Shown here: piece after piece, positions 8,835 through 17,999 of the stretch | Layout of the letters: every line of letters begins with the position of its first letter | Numbering within the stretch: position 1 is the first letter of the stretch | From: Pseudotabrizicola algicola | Lineage (GTDB): Bacteria > Pseudomonadota > Alphaproteobacteria > Rhodobacterales > Rhodobacteraceae | Assembly: GCF_010915705.1 (NCBI RefSeq) | Contig: NZ_JAAIKE010000010.1 | Span: 19,970 to 83,969, forward strand | Reading direction: 5' to 3' | Length of the DNA: 64,000 bases | The notes under the pieces: generated by a model | Told to the model about the DNA's origin: nothing | Database searches by the model: none | The model's input: the letters and a program-made list of their open reading frames with translations, nothing else | Made by a program: the position numbers and the translations under genes

Positions 8835-9196
8835 TGGAGCGCCGGTCCACCATTCACGGCAGCCGCGTCGTGTCGATCTTCGGCGCCGCCGGTCCCGCGC
8901 TCGACGAGGTGGGGCTGTCTGCCTGGATCGCGCAGGCTGCCCCGGGCGAGGCGCTGGTCTATCACCGCGGGTTCCTCGCCGTCGACGCCACCGGCGCCGT
9001 CTCGAACCTCACGCCGGAGCGGCAGCGCACCCTGCGCTGTGTCGCCGCCGCGGCCCTGCGCGCCGCCGAGCAGCGGCTCGTCCACCTCGTGCAGGCTCGG
9101 CTCGGCCCCGACCACTTCGCCTACATCGCCGTCGCCCGGCCGAAGCCCGGTCCCGCCGGCGCTGCCCTTTCGATGCGCCTCCTCGAGGCCGCCTGA
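8831..9196 (+). CDS. small phage protein of unknown function
   Basis: 121 residues. ATG 8831 overlaps the HTH stop. Compact alpha/beta-looking sequence: WIAQAAPGEALVYHRGFLAVD, then a helical segment of Ala and Arg (LRCVAAAALRAAEQRLVHLVQ), ending with FAYIAVARP. No motif that I recognise. It lies at the head of the recombination/replication operon and is conserved in layout with related Rhodobacterales prophages as far as I recall. Confidence 0.65.
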   Translation: MMERRSTIHGSRVVSIFGAAGPALDEVGLSAWIAQAAPGEALVYHRGFLAVDATGAVSNLTPERQRTLRCVAAAALRAAEQRLVHLVQARLGPDHFAYIAVARPKPGPAGAALSMRLLEAA

Positions 9197-9223
9197 CCGC
9201 ATCCCCCCATCACGGAGACCCCC

Positions 9224-9712
9224 ATGCCATTCCCTGAGAACACCCCCAGCATCGACGAGCTGATCAACCTGCCCGCGGGCGAGATCGCCCAGCTGCCGGT
9301 TGAGCTCCTGGCCGCAATGCAGCGCGAGATCGATGTAGCCGCGAAGCAGATGAAGGCTGTCACCGCGCGTTTTTCCACCGCGCTCGAGGTGCGCTACGCC
9401 ACCCGCGCAGCCGAGGCCCGCCGCGCCTGCGGCAAGGACACCGGCACCGTCCGCCTTGCCGATGGCGATTTCACCGTGGTCGCCGATCTGCCGAAGCGGG
9501 TCGAATGGGACCAGACCCAGCTCGCCGCCATGGTCGAGCGGATCCGTGCCGCGGGCGACGATCCGTCCGAATACGTCGAGATCAGCTTCAAGGTGCCCGA
9601 ACGCGCCTATGCCGCCTGGCCCGAGGCGATCCGCCAGGGCTTCGAGCCCGCCCGCACCGTGAAGACCGGCGCGCTGAAGATCGCGATCCTGCCGCAGGAG
9701 GATCGCGCGTGA
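9224..9712 (+). CDS. phage protein of the recombination module, unknown function
   Basis: 162 residues. A helical N-half (LPVELLAAMQREIDVAAKQMKAV) is followed by a compact domain with WDQTQLAAMVERIRAAGDDPSEYVEISFKVPE. The stop overlaps the start of the ATPase gene (GTGA, 9709-9712). Genes in this position upstream of a RecA-like ATPase and a putative ssDNA-binding protein often belong to phage recombination systems. No nuclease motif is visible, so function is left open. Confidence 0.65.
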   Translation: MPFPENTPSIDELINLPAGEIAQLPVELLAAMQREIDVAAKQMKAVTARFSTALEVRYATRAAEARRACGKDTGTVRLADGDFTVVADLPKRVEWDQTQLAAMVERIRAAGDDPSEYVEISFKVPERAYAAWPEAIRQGFEPARTVKTGALKIAILPQEDRA

Positions 9713-10599
9713 GCCTCCCCATCATCACCGCCGATCAGCGGCTGGCCGAGACTCGTGGCGTCAAGGGCGTGATCTTCGGTCCGTCCGGGATCGGCAAGAC
9801 CAGCCTGCTCTGGACGCTCGAATCCTCGACCACTCTGTTCTTCGACCTCGAGGCGGGCGACCTTGCCATCGAGGGAATGCTCATCGACGTGGTCCGGCCG
9901 CGCACATGGAAGGAGTGTCGGGACTTCGCGGTCTTCATCGGCGGCCCGAACCCGGCGCTCCGGCCCGAACAGCCCTACAGTCAGGCGCATTTCGACGAGG
10001 TGTGCGGGCGGTTCGGAGATCCGCGCGTCCTCGCGAAATACGACACGGTCTTCATCGACTCGATCACCGTGGCCGGGCGGCTCTGCTTCCAATGGTGTCG
10101 CGGTCAGCCGGAGGCGCATTCAGAGAAGACCGGCAAGCCGGACGTGCGCGGCGCCTACGGGCTTCACGGGCGCGAAATGATCGGCTGGCTGACCCACCTC
10201 CAGCACACGCGCGGCAAGAATGTCTGGTTCGTCGGGATCCTCGACGAGAAGCTCGACGACTTCAATCGCAAGGTCTTCGTCCCGCAGATCGATGGCTCGA
10301 AAACCGGGCTCGAGCTGCCCGGCATCGTCGATCAGGTCATCACCATGGCCAGCCTGCCGGACGAGATGAACCGGCCCCAGCGCGCTTTCGTCTGCCAGAC
10401 GCTGAACCCGTGGGGCTACCCGGCGAAGGACCGGTCCGGTCGTCTCGACCTGGTCGAAGAGCCTCATCTCGGCCGGCTGATGGAGAAGATCCGCGGCCCG
10501 CTGATCCCTGCGGAACGGCGGCTGACCTATTCGCCGCCGCAGCTGCCCCCGCCGCCCGGTGCGCCAGCGCCCGACACCCAATCCGCTCCCACCAACTGA
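9709..10599 (+). CDS. RecA-like phage ATP-binding protein
   Basis: 296 residues from GTG 9709, overlapping the upstream stop. The frame is open further upstream but only as a shadow of the previous gene. Walker A GPSGIGKTS at about 24-32; Walker B-like YDTVFIDSITV near 108-118. This matches the phage nucleotide-binding protein family (RecA/KaiC-like core) found with ssDNA-binding proteins, probably for homologous recombination of phage DNA. The last 25 residues are Pro/Ala-rich and likely disordered. Confidence 0.82.
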   Translation: MSLPIITADQRLAETRGVKGVIFGPSGIGKTSLLWTLESSTTLFFDLEAGDLAIEGMLIDVVRPRTWKECRDFAVFIGGPNPALRPEQPYSQAHFDEVCGRFGDPRVLAKYDTVFIDSITVAGRLCFQWCRGQPEAHSEKTGKPDVRGAYGLHGREMIGWLTHLQHTRGKNVWFVGILDEKLDDFNRKVFVPQIDGSKTGLELPGIVDQVITMASLPDEMNRPQRAFVCQTLNPWGYPAKDRSGRLDLVEEPHLGRLMEKIRGPLIPAERRLTYSPPQLPPPPGAPAPDTQSAPTN

Positions 10600-10612
10600 A
10601 AGGACCCGAGCC

Positions 10613-11215
10613 ATGTCCGGTCTCTGGAACGACTTCAACGATGCGCAATCCAACACGAACCTCATCCCCAAGGGGACGCTCGCCAAGGTGCGGCTGACCA
10701 TCCGCCCCGGCGGCTTCGACGACCCGTCGCAGGGCTGGACCGGTGGCTATGCCACCCGTGGCTCGACCGGGGCTGTCTACCTCAACGGCGAGTTCACGGT
10801 CACCGAGGGCCAATACGCCCGGCGCAAGATCTTCACGCTGATCGGTCTCTACAGCCCCAAGGGCCCGGACTGGGCAAACATGGGCCGCAGCCTGATCCGC
10901 GGGATGCTGAACTCGGCGCGCGGGATCTCCGACAAGGATCAGTCCCCGCAGGCGCAGGCGGCGCGGCGGATCGGCGGATTCGCCGATCTCGACGGGATCG
11001 AGTTCGTCGCCCGCATCGACGTCGGCAGCGACGCCATGGGCGAGGAGGAGAACGAGATCCGCGCCGCGGTCACGCCCGACCACCGCGACTATGCGCAGGT
11101 CATGGGACTGGCGGCGCAGCACGGGTATCAGCCGCCAGTTCAACCCGCGCCGCAGCAGCCGGTCCAGCAGCCTGCGGCATCGCCGGTGCCGGGCCGTCCC
11201 GCCTGGGCACAGTGA
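10613..11215 (+). CDS. putative phage ssDNA-binding or recombination partner
   Basis: 200 residues from ATG 10613. The core (about 20-150) has beta-rich stretches (LAKVRLTIRPGG, VYLNGEFTV, FVARIDVG). The last 35 residues are a Pro/Gln-rich tail, as in single-stranded DNA-binding proteins with a disordered C-terminus. It lies between the RecA-like ATPase and the helicase, as DUF669-like proteins do in other phages. The ssDNA-binding role is inference. Confidence 0.6.
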   Translation: MSGLWNDFNDAQSNTNLIPKGTLAKVRLTIRPGGFDDPSQGWTGGYATRGSTGAVYLNGEFTVTEGQYARRKIFTLIGLYSPKGPDWANMGRSLIRGMLNSARGISDKDQSPQAQAARRIGGFADLDGIEFVARIDVGSDAMGEEENEIRAAVTPDHRDYAQVMGLAAQHGYQPPVQPAPQQPVQQPAASPVPGRPAWAQ

Positions 11216-11222
11216 GGGCGCG

Positions 11223-12890
11223 ATGCTCCTCCGTCCCCGCCAGAAACTCTTCGTGGAGCGCAGCCTCGCTGCGCTCTCGACCCGCGCCAACACGCTGGGC
11301 GTTGCGCCCACCGGCGCGGGCAAGACGATCATGCTCTCGGCCGTTACCGGCAGGATGACCGGGGACGGCGCCAAGGCTTGCGTGCTCGCCCATCGCGACG
11401 AGCTGACCCGCCAGAACCGGGCGAAGTTCGCCCGGGTCAATCCCGGCACGGAGACATCGGTCGTCGATGCCACGACCAAGTCCTGGAACGGACAGGTCAC
11501 CTTCGCCATGGCGCCGACGCTATCGCGGGCGTCAAATCTCGCTGCGATGCCGAAGCTCGACCTGTTGGTGATCGACGAGGCGCATCACGCGGTGGCCGAG
11601 AGCTATCGCCGCATCATCGACCGCGTGCGCGATGCCAACCCCGAGGCTCGCGTCTTCGGCGTCACGGCGACGCCGAACCGGGGCGACAGGAAGGGCCTTC
11701 GCGAGGTCTTCGACAACGTCGCCGACCAGGTCCGACTGGGCGAGCTGATCGCGTCCGGTCACCTCGTGCCGCCGCGGACCTTCGTGATCGATGTCGGCGT
11801 GCAGGACCAGCTGCGCGCCGTCCGCAAGACCGCCGACGATTACGACATGGGTGCGGTTGCGGCGATCATGAACCGCGCGCCCATCACCGAGGAAGTGATC
11901 CGGCACTGGGAGGAGAAGGCCGGGAACCGCCAGACCGTCGTATTCTGCTCGACCGTCGCGCACGCCATGGACGTTGCGGCCGCCTTCAACGAGGCCGGAA
12001 ACCCGGCCGCCGTCGTCCTTGGCGACATGGGCTCCACTGAGCGGAAGATGGTGCTCGAAGCCTATGCGTCCGGGGAGGTACAGGTCATCGTCAATGTCGC
12101 GGTGCTGACCGAGGGCTGGGACCACCCGCCGACCTCCTGCGTCGTCCTGCTGCGCCCCAGCTCCTACAAATCGACCATGATCCAGATGGTCGGGCGCGGC
12201 CTGCGCACCGTCGATCCCGCCGAGCATCCCGGCGTCATCAAGACCGACTGCATCGTGCTGGATTTCGGGATCTCGAGCCTGACCCACGGCACGCTGGAAC
12301 AGGACGTCGATCTAGACGGTCGCGATCCGACACCGGGCGAAGCCCCGACGAAGACCTGTCCGGAATGCGAGGCGGAGATCCCGCTCGCGTCGCGGCAGTG
12401 CCCGATCTGCGGCTACGAATTCCAAGGCAGGTCCGTGACGATGCCGCTCGAGAACGTCGTGATGTCCGAGATCGACCTGCTCAAACGGTCGAGCTTCGTC
12501 TGGGAAGACCTCTTCGGCGACGACGCCGCGCTGATGGCCAGCGGTTTCAGCACCTGGGGCGGCGTGTTCTTTCTGGAAGGCCGCTGGCATGCCGTGGGCG
12601 GCGCGAGGGGGCAGACGACCTGCCTTCTCGGCGTGGGGGATCGGACTGTCTGCCTCGCGCGGGCCGACGATTGGCTGAACGAACACGAGAGCGACGAGAG
12701 CGCCTTCAAGTCCAAGCGCTGGCTGAGCCAGGCGCCGACCGAGAAGCAGCTGCAATACCTCTCGCCCGCGCAGCGGCAGGATTACGGGCTGACCCGCTAT
12801 CGGGCCTCCGCGCTCATCACCTTCCAGTTCAACCGGCGCGACATTCGCCGGCTCGTGATGTCGGCCGCGCCCGAGCGGAGGGCGGCTTGA
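11223..12890 (+). CDS. SF2 DEAH helicase with zinc-finger segment
   Basis: 555 residues from ATG 11223. Motif I GVAPTGAGKT (26-35), motif II DEAH (118-121), motif III VTATPNR, and a C-terminal helicase domain with motif VI QMVGRGLR. A four-Cys zinc ribbon (CPEC, then CPIC) follows at about 379-402, with a further 150-residue C-terminal domain. It unwinds duplex or branched DNA with ATP hydrolysis and probably serves phage replication or recombination. The stop is followed by a coupled gene starting at an overlapping TTG. Confidence 0.9.
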   Translation: MLLRPRQKLFVERSLAALSTRANTLGVAPTGAGKTIMLSAVTGRMTGDGAKACVLAHRDELTRQNRAKFARVNPGTETSVVDATTKSWNGQVTFAMAPTLSRASNLAAMPKLDLLVIDEAHHAVAESYRRIIDRVRDANPEARVFGVTATPNRGDRKGLREVFDNVADQVRLGELIASGHLVPPRTFVIDVGVQDQLRAVRKTADDYDMGAVAAIMNRAPITEEVIRHWEEKAGNRQTVVFCSTVAHAMDVAAAFNEAGNPAAVVLGDMGSTERKMVLEAYASGEVQVIVNVAVLTEGWDHPPTSCVVLLRPSSYKSTMIQMVGRGLRTVDPAEHPGVIKTDCIVLDFGISSLTHGTLEQDVDLDGRDPTPGEAPTKTCPECEAEIPLASRQCPICGYEFQGRSVTMPLENVVMSEIDLLKRSSFVWEDLFGDDAALMASGFSTWGGVFFLEGRWHAVGGARGQTTCLLGVGDRTVCLARADDWLNEHESDESAFKSKRWLSQAPTEKQLQYLSPAQRQDYGLTRYRASALITFQFNRRDIRRLVMSAAPERRAA

Positions 12891-13315
12891 ACCATGTCGC
12901 GCAAGTCCCATCCCCGCCCGCAGCGACTCCGGATCGACCGGGCTTTGATCGCCTCTGGCATCCGCGCCCGGTGCTCTGCGCGGTCTGCACCGCCCGCACC
13001 CGCGGCTTCGGCTGGTTCGATCCCCACCGGCCGCGGCCTCACCGAACCCGCCGCTGGTTCTGTTCCATGGGCTGCCAGGCGGCCTTCACCCGCAAAGCGA
13101 AAAGAGGACTGAGCATGGTCGATTTCACCGAAGAGGAAACCCAGGCGCTGCCCGCCGTCATGCGCGCACTCGCGCCCGAGATGGAGCGGATCGGCTGGGA
13201 CCGGACGCTGGGCCAGCTGACGCAGAACGACATGCACCGGCTGATCGTCACCACCGTCGAGGCGTTCCGCGCCGAGATGGCGGAGATCGCCAGCCAGTCG
13301 GAGATCCCGTTCTGA
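12887..13315 (+). CDS. DUF6511-like zinc-ribbon protein
   Basis: About 142 residues if it starts at TTG 12887, which overlaps the helicase stop (TTGA); no ATG fits before the conserved part. CAVC and CSMGC form a probable zinc site at about 30-60, then helices TQALPAVMRALAPEMERIGW and NDMHRLIVTTVEAFRAEMA. It matches a small family commonly found between helicase and Cas4-like nuclease genes in Rhodobacterales phages. Start assignment is the least certain part. The alternative ATG at 12894 in another frame is a shadow. Confidence 0.65.
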   Translation: MNHVAQVPSPPAATPDRPGFDRLWHPRPVLCAVCTARTRGFGWFDPHRPRPHRTRRWFCSMGCQAAFTRKAKRGLSMVDFTEEETQALPAVMRALAPEMERIGWDRTLGQLTQNDMHRLIVTTVEAFRAEMAEIASQSEIPF

Positions 13316-14073
13316 TGCTGGATTACAACCACCGCCCCGGCATCGCGGAGCGCATCAACGCCGCCGTGGATGCCGCGCTCGAGGCTGAACGCGCTGCCAC
13401 GCCGCCGCGCGACTATCTCGGGGCGTCCCGGCTCGGCCTTGCCTGCGAGCGCGCGCTGCAGTTCGAGTACGCGGGCGCGCCGAAGGATGAGGGCCAGGAC
13501 TTTTCCGGCCGCTCGCTCCGGATCTTCGCGATCGGGCATGAGCTCGAGGATCTCGCCATCCGCTGGCTGCGGGCGGCGGGGCTCGATCTGGTCACCCAGA
13601 AACGCGACGGCGGCCAGTTCGGCTTCTCCGTCGCGGGCGGGCGGATCCGCGGCCACGTCGACGGGATCGTCGCCGAGGCCCCGGCGGCGCTGGGGCTGCG
13701 CACCCCGGCACTCTGGGAATGCAAGACCATGAACGCGAAGAACTGGCGTGAGACTGTGGCCAAGGGCGTGACCGTCTCGAAGCCGGTCTATACCGCGCAG
13801 ATCGCGCTCTACCAGGCCTACATGGAAGCGACGGTGCCGGGCATCAGCGCCACCCCCGCGCTCTTCACCGCGATCAACAAGGACACGGCCGAGCTGCACC
13901 ACGAGTTCGTGCCCTTCGACGCAGGGCTCGCGCAGCGCATGTCGGACCGGGGCGTCCGGATCCTGCAGGCGACCGATGCGGGCGAGCTGCTTCCCCGCGT
14001 CGCCACCAATCGTGACTTCTTCGAATGCCGCTTCTGCCCATGGGCCGCGCGCTGCTGGGGGCTGCCCGGATGA
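13315..14073 (+). CDS. PD-(D/E)XK nuclease, RecB/Cas4-like
   Basis: 252 residues; the start overlaps the preceding stop (TGATG). The nuclease core shows IGHELEDLAIRWL, GHVDGIV (catalytic Asp) and WECKTMN (the E-x-K motif), then a Gln-Tyr helix (YTAQIALYQAYM). A C-terminal CRFCPWAARC cluster resembles the Fe-S Cys set of Cas4/AddB-type nucleases, although only three Cys are close together. Probably a phage exonuclease processing DNA ends for recombination with the helicase and ATPase upstream. Confidence 0.85.
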   Translation: MLDYNHRPGIAERINAAVDAALEAERAATPPRDYLGASRLGLACERALQFEYAGAPKDEGQDFSGRSLRIFAIGHELEDLAIRWLRAAGLDLVTQKRDGGQFGFSVAGGRIRGHVDGIVAEAPAALGLRTPALWECKTMNAKNWRETVAKGVTVSKPVYTAQIALYQAYMEATVPGISATPALFTAINKDTAELHHEFVPFDAGLAQRMSDRGVRILQATDAGELLPRVATNRDFFECRFCPWAARCWGLPG

Positions 14074-16367
14074 GCGACGACAAGATCATCCACTTCAACC
14101 CCTGGCAGGATTTCAACGACGCCCCGGCGGCCGAGGATCCGTTTGGGGTGGAGCCTGACCCGGTCCAGATCGCGACGTTCCTCGATGTCGTGTTCGGCTG
14201 GTGCGAAGGCCAGATCCCGGTCCGAGGCTTTGTCGACATGGGGCAGGGCAAGGAGGGCCGGCCGCACAACGTCTGGATCGACGCCGACGCCACGGCACCG
14301 GGCAAGCTCGCCACATTCGCCAACTGGGCCTGGCGCGAAGGGGCCGCCGTCTACGTGATCCCCGGCACGGTCGCCGGGGCAGGACAGGCCAAAGCCGCCG
14401 AAGTCCTGCAAATGCAGGCACTGGTCGTCGATCTCGACGCGGGCGACATCCCTGCCAAGCTCGCCCATCTGCTGCGCCATCTGGGTCAACCCACCCTGAT
14501 CATCGAGAGCGGCGGGCGGACGCCCGAAGGTGCCAGCAAGCTCCATGTCTGGTGGAAGATGACCGAACCCGCCGAGGAGGCGGCGCTGGCCAGTCTTTGC
14601 CGCCTGCGGGGCGAGATTGCCCTGAAGGTCGGCGGCGACACGCATTTTCGGTCTGCGCATCAGCCGATCAGGGTGGCAGGCACCGTCTATCACAAGCATG
14701 GCAACCAGCGCCTGGTGCAAATCCGCGAGCACCACTCCGTCGAGGTCGATCTCGACGAGTTCACAGAGCGCGTGTCCGAAATGCCGCCCTTGCCGGGGGC
14801 CGGGATGGTCGCCAGCGGCAGTGTCACCCCGGAAAAGCCCCGCCTCGAAGACGTGCTGGTGACCCCGGTGCGCGAGGGCGGGCGGGACGACTGGTCCCGT
14901 TTCGAGGGGGCATCGGCCGCGATCGGCCATTTCATCCGCCTGGTTCACGAGGGCCGGATGTCGAAGGAGGAGGGCTGGCAGGCGATCTGCGGCTACAACG
15001 CCGCCATGTTGCGGCCCTCCTGGCCGATCGAGCGCCTGCAGCGCGAGTCCGAGCGGCTCTGGGATCTGCATGTCCAGAAGAACGGGCCGCCGCTGGTCCG
15101 CCTCGACAGCGCGGCCCCCGCGCCCAGCGAAATGCCCACCTTCACGCTCGGCGCGCTGCTGGATGATGAGAGCCCGATGCCCGAGGACATCATAGCGCCC
15201 CGTGTGCTCACGCCGGGCGGGCTTTTGGTGCTGGGTGGTGCGCCGAAGGTCGGCAAGAGCGATCTAACCATCAGCTGGCTCGTGCACATGGCCGCCGGTC
15301 AGCCTTTCCTGGGCTTCACCCCGCCGCGCCCGCTGCGCGTGTTCTACCTTCAGGCGGAGATCCAGTATCACTACCTGCGCGAGCGGCTGGGGCAGATCTC
15401 GCTGCCTGCCAAGGTTCTGGCCGCCGCGCGCGACACCTTCGTGGCAACGCCCAAGCTGAAGCTGCTGCTCGATGCCGAGGGCAGCATTCGGGTGGCGCGC
15501 GCCATCCAGGCGGCGTTTCCGGATGCGGGCCCGGACATCATCTGCATCGACCCGATCCGCAACCTCTTCGACGGCGGCCCGGATGGCGGCGGCGAAAACG
15601 ATAACACCGCCATGATGTTCTTCCTCAAGGACCGGGTCGAGGTGCTGCGGGATTACATCAACCCGGCCTGCGGGTTGATCCTGGTCCATCACACGCGAAA
15701 GCTGTCGAAGCAGCAGCTGAAGGATGATCCATTCCTCGCCCTGTCGGGGGCCAGCGCGCTCCGGGGCTTCTACACCTCCGGCCTGATCCTGCACCGGCCG
15801 GACGAGGACGCACCGGAGCGCAAGCTCGAGATCGAGCTCAGGAATGGCCCAGCGCTGCCCTCGAAGCTGATCGACAAGGTTGGCGGCCAGTGGGTCGAGA
15901 TCAACCCGATGAATGAGCGCCTGGTCCGCGCCGAGGTTGGCGCGAAATACGACGCCGAGCGCGTGCGCAAGCAGGAGGTGATCCTCTCCATCCTGCTCGA
16001 GGAAGCCGCCGAGGGTCGGCTCTACACCGTCAACCAGTTCGCCGAGGCCTTCGAGAACAAGGGCGGTCTGGGCGGCAAGGATGCCATTCGCGACCGGATC
16101 GCCGTGCAGGCCACCAAGGGCGCGGTCAAGTTCGTCCGCAACGCGGCCCCCTATGGCCTTGGGCCCTCACGCTCGCGCTTTGGCTACCTCTGCGTCGAGG
16201 GAATGGTCATGCCCACGGGCGGCGAGGAGGTCGATCCGGAGACCGGCGAAGTGTGCCCCGTCCGCGTTGCGGTGCTGCCGACCCATTACAAGTCGCCGCA
16301 GACCGGCGCGCTTCTCGAGGTCGAAAACCCGCATGTCTGGGTCTATCCCGAGGGGGAACGGCCATGA
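14070..16367 (+). CDS. phage primase-helicase (AEP-like primase fused to RepA-like ATPase)
   Basis: 765 residues from ATG 14070 (overlap with upstream stop). The N-half contains VVDLDAGDIPAKL (acidic pair of an archaeo-eukaryotic primase) and later THFRSAHQPIRVAGT. The C-half is a RepA/DnaB-like AAA domain with Walker A GGAPKVGKSD (about 389-398), Walker B DIICIDPIRNLFDG and an HHTRK motif. One protein thus could prime and unwind at the phage origin. The repeat array just downstream (16434-16668) is a plausible origin for it. Confidence 0.88.
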   Translation: MSDDKIIHFNPWQDFNDAPAAEDPFGVEPDPVQIATFLDVVFGWCEGQIPVRGFVDMGQGKEGRPHNVWIDADATAPGKLATFANWAWREGAAVYVIPGTVAGAGQAKAAEVLQMQALVVDLDAGDIPAKLAHLLRHLGQPTLIIESGGRTPEGASKLHVWWKMTEPAEEAALASLCRLRGEIALKVGGDTHFRSAHQPIRVAGTVYHKHGNQRLVQIREHHSVEVDLDEFTERVSEMPPLPGAGMVASGSVTPEKPRLEDVLVTPVREGGRDDWSRFEGASAAIGHFIRLVHEGRMSKEEGWQAICGYNAAMLRPSWPIERLQRESERLWDLHVQKNGPPLVRLDSAAPAPSEMPTFTLGALLDDESPMPEDIIAPRVLTPGGLLVLGGAPKVGKSDLTISWLVHMAAGQPFLGFTPPRPLRVFYLQAEIQYHYLRERLGQISLPAKVLAAARDTFVATPKLKLLLDAEGSIRVARAIQAAFPDAGPDIICIDPIRNLFDGGPDGGGENDNTAMMFFLKDRVEVLRDYINPACGLILVHHTRKLSKQQLKDDPFLALSGASALRGFYTSGLILHRPDEDAPERKLEIELRNGPALPSKLIDKVGGQWVEINPMNERLVRAEVGAKYDAERVRKQEVILSILLEEAAEGRLYTVNQFAEAFENKGGLGGKDAIRDRIAVQATKGAVKFVRNAAPYGLGPSRSRFGYLCVEGMVMPTGGEEVDPETGEVCPVRVAVLPTHYKSPQTGALLEVENPHVWVYPEGERP

Positions 16368-16834
16368 TCACCCCCGATACCTGCTTTGCGTTGAATTGCG
16401 CAAAGGCCAGTTTGAACCAGATTGGCCGTGCTGCCGAAACTGCCTTGCTATTCTCACGCAGAACCACGCAGGCGCCAGTTGTAACCAGTTTCGGCCCGCT
16501 TCCGAAACTGCCCCTGCAGATTTGCGCGGATGCCGCAATCGCTACGCTGCAACCAGTTTCGGCAGGATCGACCGAAACCCACCTCCCGAAACTGGAATTC
16601 CTGTTTCCTGTCAGTGCCTTGTCTCGCTCTCCAAGTTTCGGGGGTGAAACCACCCCCTACGGGGGTGGGGGAGAACGCCGCAGGCGGGTTCTCCCTCGTC
16701 CACCCCCAGGGGTTTCGCGCGCGTGGCCTGTCAAGGGCCCGATCACTCGATCCGGCAACGGCAGCCCAGACCTTCCGCAGCTTTCACCCGATGTCGCCTT
16801 CCACCGAGCAGCCAACCAGAAGAGGAGACCCCCC
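16368..16834. repeat. iteron-like CAGTTTCGG/CCGAAACTG array with hairpins
   Basis: 467 bp that I consider non-coding. The 9-mer CAGTTTCGG or its complement appears at 16434-16442 (-), 16486-16494 (+), 16502-16510 (-), 16554-16562 (+) and 16586-16594 (-). Partial copies lie near 16408, 16572 and 16634. Copies at 16486 and 16502 form a perfect 9-bp inverted repeat. Then comes a perfect 8-bp hairpin at 16650-16668 (CCACCCCC, TAC, GGGGGTGG). Position beside the primase-helicase suggests a replication origin; repressor or partition sites are alternatives. The frame is open through it (ATG 16364) but the translation looks unnatural. Confidence 0.65.
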
Positions 16835-17371
16835 ATGGCTGACCTGACACCCGCCACCCGACCCCATGTGGCCATCCCCGATCTAACGCAATCGATCCGG
16901 TCTGGTCGCGCCCTGCTGGCCCTTGATCTCGGCACCACGACGGGATGGGCGCTGCACGGCCTTGATGGGCTGATCACCAGTGGCACCGTCTCCTTCCGTC
17001 CCGGTCGCTTCGACGGCGGTGGCATGCGCTATCTGCGGTTCACCAACTGGCTGGGCGAGCTGGACCGTCTCTCGGGGCCCATCGCGTCCATCTGGTTCGA
17101 AGAGGTCCGCCGCCACGCCGCAACCGACGCCGCCCATGTCTATGGCGGGCTGATGGCCACACTGACCGCATGGGCGGAATTGCGGGGCGTGCCTTACGAG
17201 GGCGTCCCGGTCGGCACCATCAAGCGCCACGCCACCGGCAAGGGCAACGCCGACAAGGCGGCAATGATCGCTGCGGCCCGGGCGCGGGGGTTCAGCCCGG
17301 CCGATGACAACGAGGCTGATGCCATCGCGATCCTGTTCTGGGCACTCGAGACCAAGGGTGGCCTGCAATGA
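16835..17371 (+). CDS. RuvC-like Holliday-junction resolvase
   Basis: 178 residues from ATG 16835 with AGAGGAG seven bases upstream. RNase H-fold motifs: LALDLGTTTGWAL (first catalytic Asp), IWFEEVRRH (Glu), and DDNEADAIAIL (C-terminal Asp pair). Expected to cut four-way junctions or replication/recombination intermediates of the phage genome before packaging. The stop overlaps the next start (ATGA). Confidence 0.85.
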   Translation: MADLTPATRPHVAIPDLTQSIRSGRALLALDLGTTTGWALHGLDGLITSGTVSFRPGRFDGGGMRYLRFTNWLGELDRLSGPIASIWFEEVRRHAATDAAHVYGGLMATLTAWAELRGVPYEGVPVGTIKRHATGKGNADKAAMIAAARARGFSPADDNEADAIAILFWALETKGGLQ

Positions 17372-17574
17372 CCGGGATGCGTTTTGCGCCGAAAGGCTAT
17401 GGCGGCCGCCGTCGGAACCCTGATGAGGTCAAGCGTGATGGCTGGCGTGAGCAGCGGGTGTTGGCCGTCGCCCTCGACGATCACCGCCTGACCTGGGCCG
17501 AACGGGAACTGGTGCGCCAGCTGGGCGAGAAGCTTTATGGCCCGGCCGCGACTGGGCGGGAGGTGCAGCGATGA
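17368..17574 (+). CDS. small conserved phage protein
   Basis: 68 residues, overlapping both neighbours by 4 bp (17368-17371, 17571-17574). Strongly basic N-half (RFAPKGYGGRRR), then a helix with WAERELVRQLGEKLYGP. No known motif. Its translational coupling between the resolvase and the DUF6362 gene supports it being real. Confidence 0.65.
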   Translation: MTGMRFAPKGYGGRRRNPDEVKRDGWREQRVLAVALDDHRLTWAERELVRQLGEKLYGPAATGREVQR

Positions 17575-17999
17575 CCGTCTGGACCCCCGCGCTGGTCGAG
17601 GAACGGCTGGCCGAAGCCGCCTTCGTCCTGAAGCGTCTGCCCGAGCCCCGCAGGCAAGGTTACTTCAGCACCTGGCCTGCGGTCCTGCACAGCTTCGCCG
17701 ACAAGGTCGGGCAGGAACCCAAACCGATGCGCGTGCTTCCCTCGCCGCAGGCAATCAGCCGCATGGAGGAAACGCTGACTTGGACTGCCTGCCTCGAGCC
17801 GGTGGACGGTCGCATCGTCTGGATGAAAGCCCATGGCGAGCGGTGGAAGGAGATCTGCTGGTCCGCGGGGTTGCACCGATCCGCCGCGCATCAGCACTGG
17901 CAATTCGGCCTCGCGGTGATCGCGCTCACCCTCAACAAGCGGCGGTTCAACCGCAACCTGTCGAAGCAGCGCGTGATCGAACTGGCGAGTGGCGCGTAA
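17571..17999 (+). CDS. DUF6362 family protein
   Basis: 142 residues. The family is recognised from WTPALVEERLAEAAFVLKRL, GYFSTWPAVLHSFADKVG and the C-terminal RWKEICWSAGLHRSAAHQHW. The second half looks like a homeodomain-type HTH (GERWKEICWSAGLHRSAAHQ), so it is probably a small DNA-binding protein, perhaps a late-gene regulator. It is the last gene before a 412-bp gap with strong secondary structure. Confidence 0.8.
   Translation: MTVWTPALVEERLAEAAFVLKRLPEPRRQGYFSTWPAVLHSFADKVGQEPKPMRVLPSPQAISRMEETLTWTACLEPVDGRIVWMKAHGERWKEICWSAGLHRSAAHQHWQFGLAVIALTLNKRRFNRNLSKQRVIELASGA

Noticed and set aside
16364..16834. Open frame from ATG 16364 continuous with the RuvC-like gene, giving a 335-residue protein.
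   Set aside because: The added sequence is low-complexity Arg/Pro/Gly, covers the repeat array, and the RuvC start at 16835 has an excellent ribosome-binding site.
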